In this document: in pieces, positions 47,717 through 59,679 of the stretch
How the letters are laid out: every line of letters starts with the position of its first letter
Position numbering within the stretch: position 1 is the stretch's first letter
DNA from: Syncephalastrum monosporum B8922
Lineage: Eukaryota; Mucoromycota; Mucoromycetes; Mucorales; Syncephalastraceae
NCBI GenBank assembly: GCA_000697355.1
Contig: JNEN01000922.1
Coordinates: 62,001 to 126,000 of the forward strand
Direction: 5' to 3'
DNA length: 64,000 nt
Position numbers and translations under genes: made by a program
Notes under the pieces: model-generated
The model's input: the letters and a program-made list of their open reading frames with translations, nothing else
The model's database searches: none
What the model was told of the DNA's origin: nothing

Positions 47717-50644
47717 ATGTCCATTTCACCCGTACCGGTCATGGATCGACCTCCGTCGGCGGCACAACTCCCGTGCGCTAGGCTGTCCTCTATTGCAGAC
47801 AGACTCGTCCAATTGTTGCCGGAACGAGGCGCTCAGCGCTTTGCAGTGCGCCACGCGTACCTGACCTTTGACCCGCCCGATGCTCAAGGCAAAGACAGAC
47901 TGACGTGGGTTGACAACCGCAAAGAACCTCGCATTCGACGCAGCTACTTTGGAATGCGCCTTGCTCATGAAGTCAAGCATCCTCACTGGAAGCCTCGTCT
48001 CTCTGCTCGACCCATACAGAAACCAGTCGACTGGCCTCGCGTCCGCCACGCTCCATCTCGTCAAGCCTTGGACCCTTCTGCGCCTTACCCTAGGAATAAA
48101 GGTTCCTTTCGCCTGCGTTCTGTCCAGGAAATCAGCCGTGAAAGGTAACACTTGCTATTTTGCTTCCTTACGTTCTCATGGCCATGTAGCCAAATGCTGT
48201 CTCGGATGAGCTCAAACGAACGAGACGAGTTCTTTCGCAAACGGTCGGCTGAATTCCAAAAGTCGCAGTACCGTTCGTCCACTGCCAGCACCACTAATGC
48301 ACCTCGTCAACGCACCAAAGTCGAAGAGATCTTGGACGATATCAAGGCGGCTATGCATCCTTCTGCTTCTTCGACGTCAGCCGCGCACACCTCTTCTTCC
48401 ACTTCTCAGTCAGATCCTCCTTCCTCGCTCAAGAAACTTACTAAATCCTCTTCTACTACCTCACGCTCTAATGCACACGCACCATCTACTGCAGTAACCA
48501 TGACAGCCGCCGACGATCGCAGAGAAAAGGGCAAGAGACCGACCTCGTCCGACGACACACACAGGAGCAAAGGCAAGGCGCGTGCTGACTCATCCTCTGA
48601 CAACTCGGTCTTTAAACGGCCCACCACCCCCCTTCGGCGAAAGGGCGAGGATGGTTCCCAAAAAGGTCGCAAGGATGACGAAGGCGTGAATCATTCCGGT
48701 GGCAAAGATGTGGATGTACCGGTACGTGTCCCTCATCTATCTTTTCCCTTTCTTTTTCCGTCTATGGATCCTGTCACTAAGCAGATGGATTTAGGATCTG
48801 CGCCGTGCCAAGCTCTACTTAGCAACGAAATCTTTCCATGATATCATGGCCGTCCGATCTGTATCCGAGCTATCATCAAAACGCAGATCAACCAAAACAC
48901 GCCGTGGTGCTACCAAAACGAAACCGGCCGCAGCCATGCCGAGGCCAAAATTGATTCTTCATATCAAGGTAAGAGAAAACAAATGGAAATGGCAAAGGAA
49001 AAGAAAGGAAGAAAGGGCAGAGACCCGGCCTCTCGGAAATTTAGGAAAAGCCATATGGCCATCGAATTCCCCTTCTCACATATACACCACGGCAACTTTT
49101 TATATCAGATGCCAGACGCCAGTGGACAGTCCATTCCTGCCTCGTTGCTCCGTTCGACCAAGATACCCAAACGCAAGGCCTCTGCAGAGCCTCCACAGGA
49201 GCTCGAAGAAGGTGAAATGGTCAGCCCCTCGCCTTCTCCGCGCGCCACGCCTGTCGTGCCCAAGATGGAATCGCCATCGTCGACTTCTCTTACACGCAGC
49301 AGCGATTCACGTTCGCGCCATGGCCATCGCTCATCGCGGTCGCGGTCGCGGTCACCGTCGCCAAGCAGGAGTGCTCGGAAACGCCGCGACGAGGATGATT
49401 ATTCCGACTCGAGCAAGCGCCGACGGCACCGCCGTGACTCGGACGACGAACATCGCTCTCGCCAAGACACGTCGCGGTCGCGTACGCGTCGCTCGAGATC
49501 GCCCTCGCCAAAACGTTCGCGCTCGGCGCGTGAGCGAGACACATCGCGTGACAGAGACCGACGGCGCCATGATCGACACGAGCGCGACAGCTCCAAGGCG
49601 CGCAAAGACACGCGGCGGTCCTCCACCACCGACCGTCCTTCTCCCCGCCCGGAATCCAAACATACCCACGATGATCACCATAGTAGTAGCGGTAGCAGCA
49701 ACGGTGGAAGCAAGCGCCGCACGTCCACTACCGGTACGCCCGTGCGCGGTGAAACGGCGCGCCCGGACACTGTCTCGCGCCGACGGCCCTCGGCAGGCTC
49801 GACAGCATCGACACCCTCTTCCACAGGCGACGCGGCGTCGAGGCTCCTGTCCACCGCGACAACCGCGACAAGCACGACTCCGGCCGCCAACGCATCCGAT
49901 ACCCGTACCCCGCCTTCGCCTGTGAGCGATCTCAAGAATGCAACCGACCCGCAGGCCGAGTCACCTGAGCAAGTGCGCGCATTTGCTGTCATGTTTAAGC
50001 AGCTGGCGACGGCGTACAAGCGACGCGCGGATCGGGGCGGCGAGACCGTCGTGGCTGCGATTGATCAAGTGCTGGCACTTTTGAACTATGTCCTGAGCTT
50101 CCATTATCAAGACAAGCAATCGCAGTCGGGCCTTCAGCACTGGGAATCCTTGTTCCCTTTTCTGTCCGTCGTGCTGCGACGTTTAAAAGGTCGTCAGGAC
50201 ATGGTATCCCTCCACGGCCTGTGTGTACGCATGTCGGCCCTGGTGCGCTTCTACATCTTTAGCCGCCGGGAGCCGCACACACGCAAGGTTGCGTCGGGTG
50301 CAACGGATGATACGGCCAAGGAGGCCACCACCCACGCTGTGCGCACGCTGCAGGACTATGAAATGGCGTACAGTGCGCTTCGTGAGTCTGACCGCATCCT
50401 CAGCTACGATGGCATTCGTCAGACGTTCCCCAAGACGTTTGAGGCTATCTGCGTCCGGGGTGACCTGAGGCCGGGTATCACCCTCGGTGGCGAGGCAGGC
50501 GTCTCGACCGAGCCCATGTTCCCACTCTCGCCCTTTTCACGCCTCCACCATGCTGCTATCATGGTCAAGGCGTGTGTCCACGAGTACCTCAAGGCGAATA
50601 ATGTGTCTTACTCCTTCATTACAGACTATGCAGAGTTCATGTAG
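47717..50644 (+). CDS. SR/charged-rich nuclear protein with an AF4/FMR2-like C-terminal domain
   Basis: Exons 47717-48144, 48190-48721, 48795-48968 and 49109-50644 give 889 residues. The first 140 residues are basic and unrecognised. Then Ser/Thr-rich disordered sequence, a short conserved-looking block (DLRRAKLYLATKSFHDIM), and an Arg/Ser-rich section (SRSRSPSPSRSARKRR) typical of nuclear RNA-processing or transcription proteins. The C-terminal 220 residues are helical. AYKRRADRGG, VLALLNYVLSF, then a WESLFPFLSVVLRRLKG segment and CVRMSALVRFYIFSR run in the same order as the AF4/FMR2 C-terminal homology domain of super elongation complex scaffolds. That link is my inference and needs a profile search. 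Start could also be the Met at 47741. Confidence 0.6.
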
Positions 50645-51505
50645 ATAACCTTATCACGAGGTGATAAAAAACAGGACGTTTGTTGGCTCTCTCTCTCTCT
50701 CTCTCGCTACTGCAGCATATACTGTTATTTGTTTGTTATTCGCGAGTGACAGAAGAATGGAAAGTGTGATTTTCCACGCCCTATTGACCCCCAATTCGAC
50801 AGGGAGTCGTCTGCTTTAGCGAAAGTCAAAGAACGCCAAGCCGTCCCCTTAGTTTTTTTTTTCTCTCTTTTCCTTCTGTTAGTTGATCCGCGGCGAAAAG
50901 CAGAACATTTTCTATACATGAGGTCGCATACATGGATTCTCTCGAGCCATCTATGCAAGTGCTATCAGATAAATGCTGTATGTAGAAAAGCTCGCATCGT
51001 CAAACAAGAAGGTCAAAACGTTTGGAACAAAAGGAAAAAAAGAACACGGGATAGAATGAAAGCTCAACTCTAACGAACCACACAGATAATTCTGACCTCG
51101 TGTTATTGGTGTTTTTGTTAGCGTCTTTGGGTGTGACAAGTATCTGCTGCTTACTGGGATGCAGCCGTGCATTAAATGGGTTTTTCTCAGTCGAAATGTT
51201 TGGGATTGCGTGAGAATAACAGACCCATTCACCAATCCCATCTCTTGAATCTAATCCAGACCAGGCGGACCGCCCACTCAATAAATTTCTCGAACCTCGG
51301 CACATTGTCTTTTTTTGTCGGCACGGCAGGGGGGGTTTTCTTCTTATGAAAACCGCCCGCTTTCGTTGGGGATCTTGCGCGTTTCAACCCTTATTTGCTT
51401 TTATTTGTTCGCATCCGTATATAAATACCAACCGAGATTCTTCCAAGGACCTTATCTCTCTTTTTTTCTTACTTTTTCTCACACATAGCATCTACCTATT
51501 CTATC
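50645..51505. promoter_or_regulatory. Intergenic region with a TATA-like element for the 51506 gene
   Basis: No coding frame is seen across 860 bp. A TATA-like element (CGTATATAAATACC) lies at about 51415-51428, roughly 80 bp upstream of the next start codon, and a pyrimidine-rich leader follows. A CT dinucleotide run is at 50688-50704. Confidence 0.5.
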
Positions 51506-51820
51506 ATGCTTGCTCAAACTGCCATCCGTCGCGCTGCCGCCGTTTCAAAACGCGCCTACTCCGTGATTCCCCGCACGCCTCAAGCGCATACGCCTGCTCC
51601 CGAGCAACCCGCGGCTGCTGCTGCTGCTGCTACTGCCAATGCCACCGTGGCGTCCGCCCAACCTGGCCAAGACTCTCACAACCCGATTCATGCCTTGTAT
51701 AACAACGAGAACCAGTCTATCCTCCAACACCACCAGCATGATGAGGACCTCGGTAGCCATCATATCCTCTCAGGCGCGGATGCCTTTAGCCCTACCTTCA
51801 ACACTGTCTTTGACGAGTAA
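51506..51820 (+). CDS. Small Ala/His-rich protein, probably mitochondrial
   Basis: Single-exon frame of 104 residues. The N-terminus (MLAQTAIRRAAAVSKRAYSV) is rich in Arg, Ala and Ser without acidic residues and ends in an RAYS-like cleavage motif, a typical mitochondrial targeting sequence. The remainder is disordered: an Ala run, then His/Gln/Asn-rich sequence and an acidic C-terminus (NTVFDE). No known family is recognised. A good TATA-like box and pyrimidine leader support expression. Confidence 0.65.
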   Translation: MLAQTAIRRAAAVSKRAYSVIPRTPQAHTPAPEQPAAAAAAATANATVASAQPGQDSHNPIHALYNNENQSILQHHQHDEDLGSHHILSGADAFSPTFNTVFDE

Positions 51821-52027
51821 TTATATCCTGCCTTTGCTGTTGTCATCTCTACATTACTTTATTACCCTGCACGTCAATCTTCCCCTCATCCTACCCTCTC
51901 CCCCGCTTTTGGGGTGCACCCTTATCTTTTCTCTTTTTTTTTCCTCCCAATTTTTCCTTATCTTCTCGGTGCGTTGTGTATATGATGCTTGTTGTCTTTT
52001 GTTAATCTGTACAAATTGTTTGAAAGG

Positions 52028-55000
52028 CTATATAAATGGAATGTTATCCATATCAATCTCGTCTGTAATCGCATCCAATGTGGCATCAAAGTTTTCTTCG
52101 TCTGCTTCCTCATAAGCTTCCGGCGATCCTATAAGTGCTTTGTTTGGATCGGCGTCGCTCGGCTGTTGCGATGGGGACAATTTTCCATCTTGCTGCTGCT
52201 GCTGCTGCTGTTTGGTAGAGAAAGAGCGCGAAAATACACCGCCCAGAACTTTGTTCATGATACTGCTGCTGCCTTCGTTCGCGTGCAACGCGGTGGGAGA
52301 GGGAGCACGGTCATTTGAGATATCCTCTGGGCTGGTATTAGAATCTGTGGTATGACTCGTGAGCAGCGCGGGAGTGCTCGCGGACGCGGCAACCTTAACC
52401 GGCGTGGACGAGAGCGGCGGTGACCGGTGATAAGGGGACGTGGAGGAGGCGGAAGAGGATGCAGTGGAGGAGGATCTGGATGTGAAGCTTCTGAGAATGC
52501 CCCGCTGGCGTCGCTTCTCGGGCGCCGATGCAACCGATTGTGCTGGCAGCGTGGATGGATCGGGCACGATAGGCTTTGGCTTGGGGGAGGTGGGCGTCGG
52601 CTCGGTCGGCAGCTCCGGTAAATCAATCTCCGGCAGTGGTGCTTTCCAAAAGTTGAAATCATTGTACTCTTCGTCGATGGCCTTGTTGATGGGCGGGAAG
52701 ATCTGGTCTACAAGGTCGTTCAGATGAATGTAAGACGACTTGAAGCCTTGGAGTAGCTCGAGCTTAATTTCGCCGTTCGGGTCGATCGTGAAGATACGTG
52801 ACGCAGGCACGTTCACACTGCGATACGAAATTGCATCCGTGATGCGGTTGCCGAATCCAGCATAGAACGGGTTCCGCCCGCCAAATAGACGTAGCACATC
52901 TCGCAGACAGGCCATTTTGAACACCTCCGGTTTGCGCATAATCACCTCGCGATGCAACGATGTGAAAAGTCGGTCGGGTGACATGATGACCGGTCCGTCC
53001 GGTAACTGAAACTTGTCCTGCTCGACCTTTTTGAGGTAGTCGCGCGTGTAATCGGCTTGTCCAATGGCCCGACTCGTCAGATAAAGCAGCTGATATCCGT
53101 TGCGTTGTACGTCCGTGTACAGCTTCGCGACACCGTTGTGAGTCCAATCCTTGCCGAACATGGTAAACACGTGGCCAAGCGCATCGGATTTGGTAATGGT
53201 GCCATCAATGTCCGAGATCACAATGTGAACATCATAGTCCCAGTAAAAGATCTTGGCCGCGCATGTCGCTGTGCCTTGGTATTCTGACGATACCGAGAAT
53301 GAGATGCTGTTAACGCCCTTCTTCAAGTTGAGGTTCTTGAGTTGCTCCGACGTTAACCGAAGGGTCTTGGCGTAATTCTTGCGCAAGCCGGGTGGCAATT
53401 CTTCGCCCGGATGACTGTGCTCCGCGGACCAGCCGACAGAGGTCGTCTTTGTCGTCGTAGTAAAGGTTGTCCGTTGATTGCTGTTATTATTGTTATTAAG
53501 GTTGGTACTGGTGTTGTGATCGGTTGGATGGTCGGCGCCTTCGTCGTGCTGTACAGGCGGCTCGCCGACGTGCTCATCGGATGGAGGAGGCACGGGTGAA
53601 TCAGCGACGGATGACCGGCTCAACCATTGGCGCCAACCACGGCCAAAGGAGTACGTGTCACGGCTATCCGATACCTTGGGCGCAGTATCTCCAACTTGGG
53701 GCGAGCCGTCGGTGTCATCCAGAGGTCGCTTGAACAGGAGGAGTGAGGTGAAGAGTGGACCCGTGCTGCCAGTGGCGTAATAGCGACTACCATGACGGAA
53801 GACGAGGCGTCGATCATTGAGCAAATTGGGATTGTGTACAAAGTTGTCGTAGGAGATTTGCTGTTCGTTGAAGATCTCCTTGTTCTTTTCTTCATCCGAG
53901 CCAAGTGTGTTCAGGCCACACAGACTCATCTCGATCCGATAGGTCTCGCCGGGTTTAAGCGTGATGTCTTCTGCAAGGTTGCCTTGCTCCTTCACGTTGG
54001 TATCAATCGGGGGAGGTTTGACCTTTTCATCATGATCAGGCTGAGGCTGTTGTTCCTCCTCTTTGTTCTTGTTCTCTTCTGCACTTTGGGCTTCGGTTGT
54101 GAGTGGCGTTTCAAGCTCATTTGGAGCCACCTTGGTGTCGTCTGTCACCTCCCTTTTGACAGATTCCGGCAAATGGTCCTCGGTCGTGGGTCCCTTGACG
54201 ACGGATTCGGGTTCTAATTCGCGAGCGATATCTGATGGCGTAGCTTCGGCGAGTTTGTCTTCTTCCATGGAAGTGCCGGTAGGAACCTGTCTGTCGCTGT
54301 CGTGTTGCTCACCCTCTTCTCTTGAACGTGGCTTTTCTTCCTCTGTCTTGTAGCCGGCGATGTCGAGGACGATGGACTCAGTATCGCCATGGTGATGGTG
54401 GTGCGTATTATTGGTCTCTTTTGGGTTATGCTCATCCCGGGTATCGACAGCGGTGTGGACGACGTCCATCCATTTGCTGAAAATGTCCCCGTCTGCAGGG
54501 CGCACAATGAAAGTTTCTTTGGCGATCGTCGTGCTCGTGATAGCTTCGGGGATAAAACGCTCGAGCAACGTCGCACCGTCATCCATCGGGTACACGTCGT
54601 TAGTAGGCGAGAGTTCCGGGTCCTGATCGTCGCCAAGAGAGAGGTGATCGGCCGCTTTGCTGAGTGAATCGACGAGTTTCTGCGTCTCTTCCTTCTTGCC
54701 TTTGGCAGCTGCCGCGGCATGTTCCAAATCGGGATGCTTGTGGTACGGGTCCATTTTTGTCACCACCTTGTCGACCTGTTCCTCGATAATCATCTTGGGC
54801 GACTGCAGCTCGGCCGGCAAACGCATGCGATCCGCCATTTTGTTGGTTTCTTCGTCGTCAAAGCCGTCCACAGAGTCGAGATCGCTAAGCTGAGGCGGTG
54901 ACTTTGCATCTGCAGAACAGCAAAAGTGAAAAAGACGAAAAAGAAGAAAAATAGGTCAGCGATTTCCCATGTAGAGTATATGCGTGCATAGCACCCCAAC

Positions 55001-55537
55001 GACTCTTACTTACCTTGCTCTTTCGATTCACCAATATCCAAATAGGGCGGCTCCTGTTATCCAGCAGGCCCTGTCAGCTGCACGACCATAACCCCGCTAG
55101 TGCATTATAGATGACATACCTCGTCACTCTTATTCTCCATCATAGCTTGAACGATGGGAGACGTTTGAAACTCTTCGGGCACTTCATGCTCGGTTTCAAA
55201 GACAAAAAAGGACTCGCCTGCTTCGCCGACTTTCATCATGTAGGGTATGAGTTCGCCGTTGACCTTGATCTCGACCTAATAGATGCCGTATGAGCTATCA
55301 TGCATGTCGAGAAAACAAAAAGTAAAAATTGAACAATGTGTGCTGTACCTTCTTTTCTGAGGGCATAAGTAGTGAGAGCTTGCCAAAGCGTACGTGAAAA
55401 GGCGAGCAAGCGAGCTCACCATCTTGCTGCTTGACAACAACAATGTCGATGGCGCCGGACAGGGTGGCCGGGTTGATCTCGCTGTAAAAGTTCTGGACGG
55501 ACGTAAAGAAATTGCCCAATCGCCCGACGTATTCCAT
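52028..55537 (-). CDS. PAH1: Lipin / phosphatidate phosphatase PAH1
   Basis: Mg-dependent phosphatidic acid phosphatase that makes diacylglycerol for triacylglycerol and phospholipid synthesis. Exons 55349-55537, 55120-55275, 55014-55053 and 52028-54909 give 1088 residues. The N-LIP domain starts at residue 1 (MEYVGRLGNFF, with the conserved Gly of lipins). A long acidic middle follows, with a conserved membrane-nearby segment (ALFRHGSRYY-like LVFRHGSRYYATG). The HAD-type LNS2 domain contains the catalytic DIDGTITKSD near residue 693. The last 200 residues are Ser/Pro/Gln-rich and probably regulated by phosphorylation, ending in an acidic tail like that which docks Nem1-Spo7 in yeast Pah1. 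Confidence 0.94.
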
Positions 55538-55842
55538 GTTGGATAAAGAAGAAAGATCGGCTGCGAGAAAGAAGGACGACTAGAAGACGTATAAGTGAAT
55601 GGAAGTGAGAGATTAAAAAACGGACAACATACTGGGGAAGTCGATCGGGCAACTGGGGAGCAAGCTGAGAACAAAGAAAGGTTGTCTTTCTCTTGCTTTG
55701 GATACCCGACGTCATGTAATGCTTGAGCTCATCTGAGCTCCGTTCGAAAGCACCGCCGTTTTTTTTATTTTTCCCAATCACATGAATATGAATGAGCAAA
55801 CATTTACACCAGCCATGTTGTTTTATTATTTTTACATGTTTA

Positions 55843-58800
55843 TTATTGGATCAGGCAATTGTCCGCGATGTACTCCTCGCCATCGTCGTCCATATCACCG
55901 ATCCCCAGTCGCTGTGCGCGTGCGGCCATCACCTGCGAGAGCTCGGCCACCATCGTGCGTGACATGAATGGATTATCTGACGTGCGATTACGCGCCCGGT
56001 TGCGAAGCATGATCTCGTCCGCCGCAAACATGTGTGACGACGGTGAATACGACGTCGGCTCTTTGGGCAAACGTAAACGTGAAGTCTTGGGTGTCTCCGC
56101 GATGGGCTCAAAGATTTTCACCGTGTCATCGATGCCTGATACCGCCATCACTGGCATGCTCGGGTGTCCCTATCATTTTGCGTTACATTTCCATTTAGGG
56201 CCTGAACAAGTCCTGATATCTTGATGCTCTACCTGAATGACATTCACTGTGTCAGCGTCGCCATAAAGAAGTTGGACGAGAGCCCGCGTCTTTTTGTCCC
56301 AGACAAATACAAAGCCGTCGTCACTGCCCGATACGACGTATTCATCGTGCAACCCGTAGAAATTGACATCTTTGGTAGTCTAACGTACCAACTTTGGGTT
56401 AGTGTCGCGTGTATGAAACAACGTAGGAATGAGGCATTACCCTGATGTTGCAATGTCCCACATACTTGGTACGGGGCCCCACCACGCCCGTGTCCTTCTC
56501 CAGCAAGCTTCGACTCGCGCTTGTATATGAGAAGAAGTGCTCGTCATCCTCATCGTCGTCCTCATCGTCGTTGGAGTCAGCTGAGCCCATGTGCACCTCG
56601 AATATGCTGACACTGCTGTCTGAAAACGAGTCATCTTCATCATCCTCGCTGTTCCAATCCTCGCTGGAGAGGCGAAATGGCAGCTGGTTGAGGATATCTG
56701 AGTCGGTTGAGCTTTCGCTTTCGATATGTTCTTCGTCGTCGTCGTCGTCGTCCTCTTCTTCATCAGAAGTATCCCGATTGGTTTCGCTTTCTTCTTCTTC
56801 TTCCTCCTGGCTGGGTAGCGAAGCGCGTTGTCGGAGGCGCCGACGAGCCCGCTTCGCACGTGGCGAAGACCCCATGACGGCGGACTCCTTGATATACATG
56901 ACGTCGAGATATTTCCACCGGTCCTCCTGGTCGTCCATATCCATCAAATGCTGACCGGTCGCCACGTCGTGTGCCTCTCTGACGTCGTCTTCGAACGTGT
57001 CCATCATGCGCAAGAAGTTTTCTTTGGTATCTGCGAGCCACGTTTCATCGTTTTCGGCGGTAAGTTTTGCGCGCGCGCGCTCCACGTTATGTTGTGCCTC
57101 TTCAAGCCACTCGTCGCAGTCTGGTCTCCCATTGCCTTGCCGCCCGCCGCTAGCGAGCCAGTAGCCGACGGCTAAGCACCACAGTCCGCGCCAAGTATCC
57201 GGTTTAAATCGCCTTGCCTCCTGCATGTAGCGCCGTGCGCTTGCCTCTTCTTCGCCTGCAAACTCCTCATCCGAGTCCTCACCCTGATCCTGAAGAAACC
57301 GCATCTGAATCGTGGCGAGCATACAGTATGTCCAGGCACAAGCAATGGCGCTGTCTTCTTTAAGGCTCCGTGTCCGTCGTCGTCGTCGTCGTCGGCTACT
57401 ACTGCTCCCGTTGTGGTGGATGTGAGGGTGGGTCTCGCTGAGTAGCTCTTCCTCGAATATATGAAGCTCGTCTTTGGCCTTGTCAAGATCATCAGATCGA
57501 AAGAGCGCGATAATGTTGGCCATCTGGTCCTCTCTGGATTGGGGGCTAGCGCTTTGCTCGGCAGTGCGCTTGATAGCAGATGATTGGCGTAACGTCCTCT
57601 GGGCAGGTGACTCGAAAGGTGAGTCATGAAGCCCAAAAAGATAGATATTGTCTGCAGACCAGCTGCCTAGCAACTATTAGACAAAAGAGATATATTCTCT
57701 TGGTCAGACAAAGCGCCAGAACAAAACAGGCAAAACCAGCTACCTCGTGGCCATTGGAGTCACTGAATTTACAGGCAGTAACATGTGCGCCCGAACGTCG
57801 TCGAGAATCTGAGCCAGAAGTGAAGCGCTTGACACACCTGGAGGTCTGGCTGAACTTTTTGTTTTTGCCTGCGCCGCCTCCGCCTGTGCCTAACATGCGT
57901 CGGTCGTGCAGATAGATAAAATCATCCATGCCGGCAATGGCAAAGTATTGTGGGTAAATCTTGTTGAGTGTCAATGTGTTGATGTCGAGGCCATAGTCGC
58001 TGTAGTCGACGAGAGGGTTGGGGCATCCGTCTCGGACACGTCTTCCGGAAGGACGAGGGTATCGCTGTGCAGGCTGCGGGCTGGCGGTGATGAAGGAGCG
58101 AACGAGATGGGGTGTGCACTGGTGCGGTTGTCGAAGGTCAAAGTGGCGTACGGTACCTAGGTGAAGTGACACATGTGAGTCGAACGGTCTGACGCACGAA
58201 GTAGAGCTTAGCTACCGTCTTCTGAGCAGGTAATGAACTCGTGAGGGCTTTCGACGGAGATGCGTTTTACTCGGTCGCTGTGGCATGTGTAGGCGTGCCG
58301 CAGTCGCTCGGAATCAGAGGCATTCACATCGAACACGCGAACTTCAGCGTCACCTGCTCCCGTGACAATAACAGCGTCGGATGTGTCTGGCATGAATTTC
58401 GAGGAAAAGATATTGGCTCGGTGACCTAATTCGAAGGATGAGAATCCATGCTTAGTCATGATAGCAGAAGTCGCCATGGATACGCACCCGTGTCGAAAGC
58501 ATAGGCAAGCTTGTAATCGTCCTGAGGCAACCAGACGCGGACGGACATATCGTCTGAACCTGACAATAGCTTGTCACCTGCACGAGACCAGCTGTAACCC
58601 AAGTCAGCATATACACAAAGACACACGCCGTGCATACTATCACACATGCGACGGTGTTCACGTACTTGAGAGCATTGACACAGCCCGTATGGCCTGCGAG
58701 CTCCTTGCGCAGCGTCATGCGGGACATTATGGAGTCGTCTGCATAAACATTGCGAACTACGAGACAGATTGACGAGATCAGTTGGGAGAAAAGGCGCGTC

Positions 58801-58912
58801 GGGACTCGAAGAGAGACTTACGGAAAGGATCGGCGTAAGCATGCGTGAGTGGTTTAGGGCGAGAGCCGTAGCGTCGACGATTCTCGAGATGCCTGCGTAG
58901 GGTGGCTGACAT
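55843..58912 (-). CDS. DCAF6/WDTC1-type WD40 protein (CUL4 adaptor candidate)
   Basis: Eight exons: 58822-58912, 58666-58756, 58488-58591, 58216-58425, 57744-58156, 56441-57673, 56233-56379, 55843-56169; 871 residues. N-terminal WD repeats include KELAGHTGCVNAL, GDKLLSGSDDMSVRVW, GHRANIFSSKFMP, ITCSEDGTVRHFDLR and FIYLHDRRMLGTGG. A helical middle (about 340-560), TPR-like in places, and a very acidic stretch precede two final WD repeats (YVVSGSDDGFVFVWDK, then AVSGIDDTVKIFEP). This split-propeller layout is shared by DCAF6, DCAF8 and WDTC1, substrate receptors for CUL4-DDB1 ubiquitin ligases; FDLR and HDRR supply the WDXR-like DDB1-binding Arg. The exact subfamily is uncertain. Confidence 0.8.
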
Positions 58913-59270
58913 TGTTTTATACTACAAACACCACTAATAGGACAGGCAATGCAAAGAATATCAAAAAGGTATTCAGCAGCAGTGATGATCACACAAACCC
59001 CAAAGTCCGACGCAGTGTGTCGTTGTCGCTTTCACGTCCTGCTTGTGTCACATCCTCTCAAGTCATATCAGAAAAATAAAAATAATAACACTGTACCGAA
59101 TACTGTGTACTGCGCACGAATGATGCGCTGAACCACCTGATCCCATTTCTTTTACCCCGTAACAGCCGTCCCTCTGCTCTCTTTCTCTCTTTTTTCGTTG
59201 TTGGCTTTATTTTTTCTCACTTGCTGTTTCTTCTTCTTCCTCTTTTCTACTTTCCTCATCTTTATCTTGA

Positions 59271-59679
59271 ATGGGTAACCAGTACAGCTATCCATACTAT
59301 GATCCCTTCATGTCATATGGATACGACCCTTCTTACTATGCCGGTTATGATCAGGACTATTGGGTAACCTACATATAGACTATTTTGTATTTAGACTCAT
59401 CTTCCTTCTTTTTTTACTTTTTGCTTTTTGTTTTCGCTCTTTCTCTTTTTCTTTCCTTGGACCTTGTCTTAGTGGCGATTACGGAATCGTGGTCTTTATG
59501 CCAGTCAGCTAGGCTACTACAACCCTTATAACCAGTACCCACATTACGACTACTATTCAGCTTATTCAGGTTATGGACAGCCTTACTATCCATACCAGCA
59601 GTCCTACATGATGAATCCATATTCTACCTATTATCAGCCCAACTATCTTTTTCCGCGTGCACCACCCCTCTACTTTTAA
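59271..59679 (+). CDS. Tyrosine-rich low-complexity small protein
   Basis: Exons 59271-59363 and 59473-59679 give 99 residues, 29 of them Tyr by count, with Pro, Gln, Asn, Ser and Gly making up most of the rest. Motifs such as YYDP, SYGYDP and QPYYPYQ repeat irregularly. No signal peptide or membrane segment is seen; the MGNQYS start could be N-myristoylated. The intron joins TGG to TGG in phase, which supports the model. It is divergent from the DCAF-type gene (358 bp shared upstream region with a long pyrimidine tract). No family is recognised. Composition suggests a prion-like or wall-associated cross-linkable protein. Confidence 0.65.

Noticed and set aside
48846..49925. 359-residue plus-strand Arg-rich frame
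   Set aside because: It is the shifted frame of the SR-rich gene; it ignores the splice sites that give one consistent protein.
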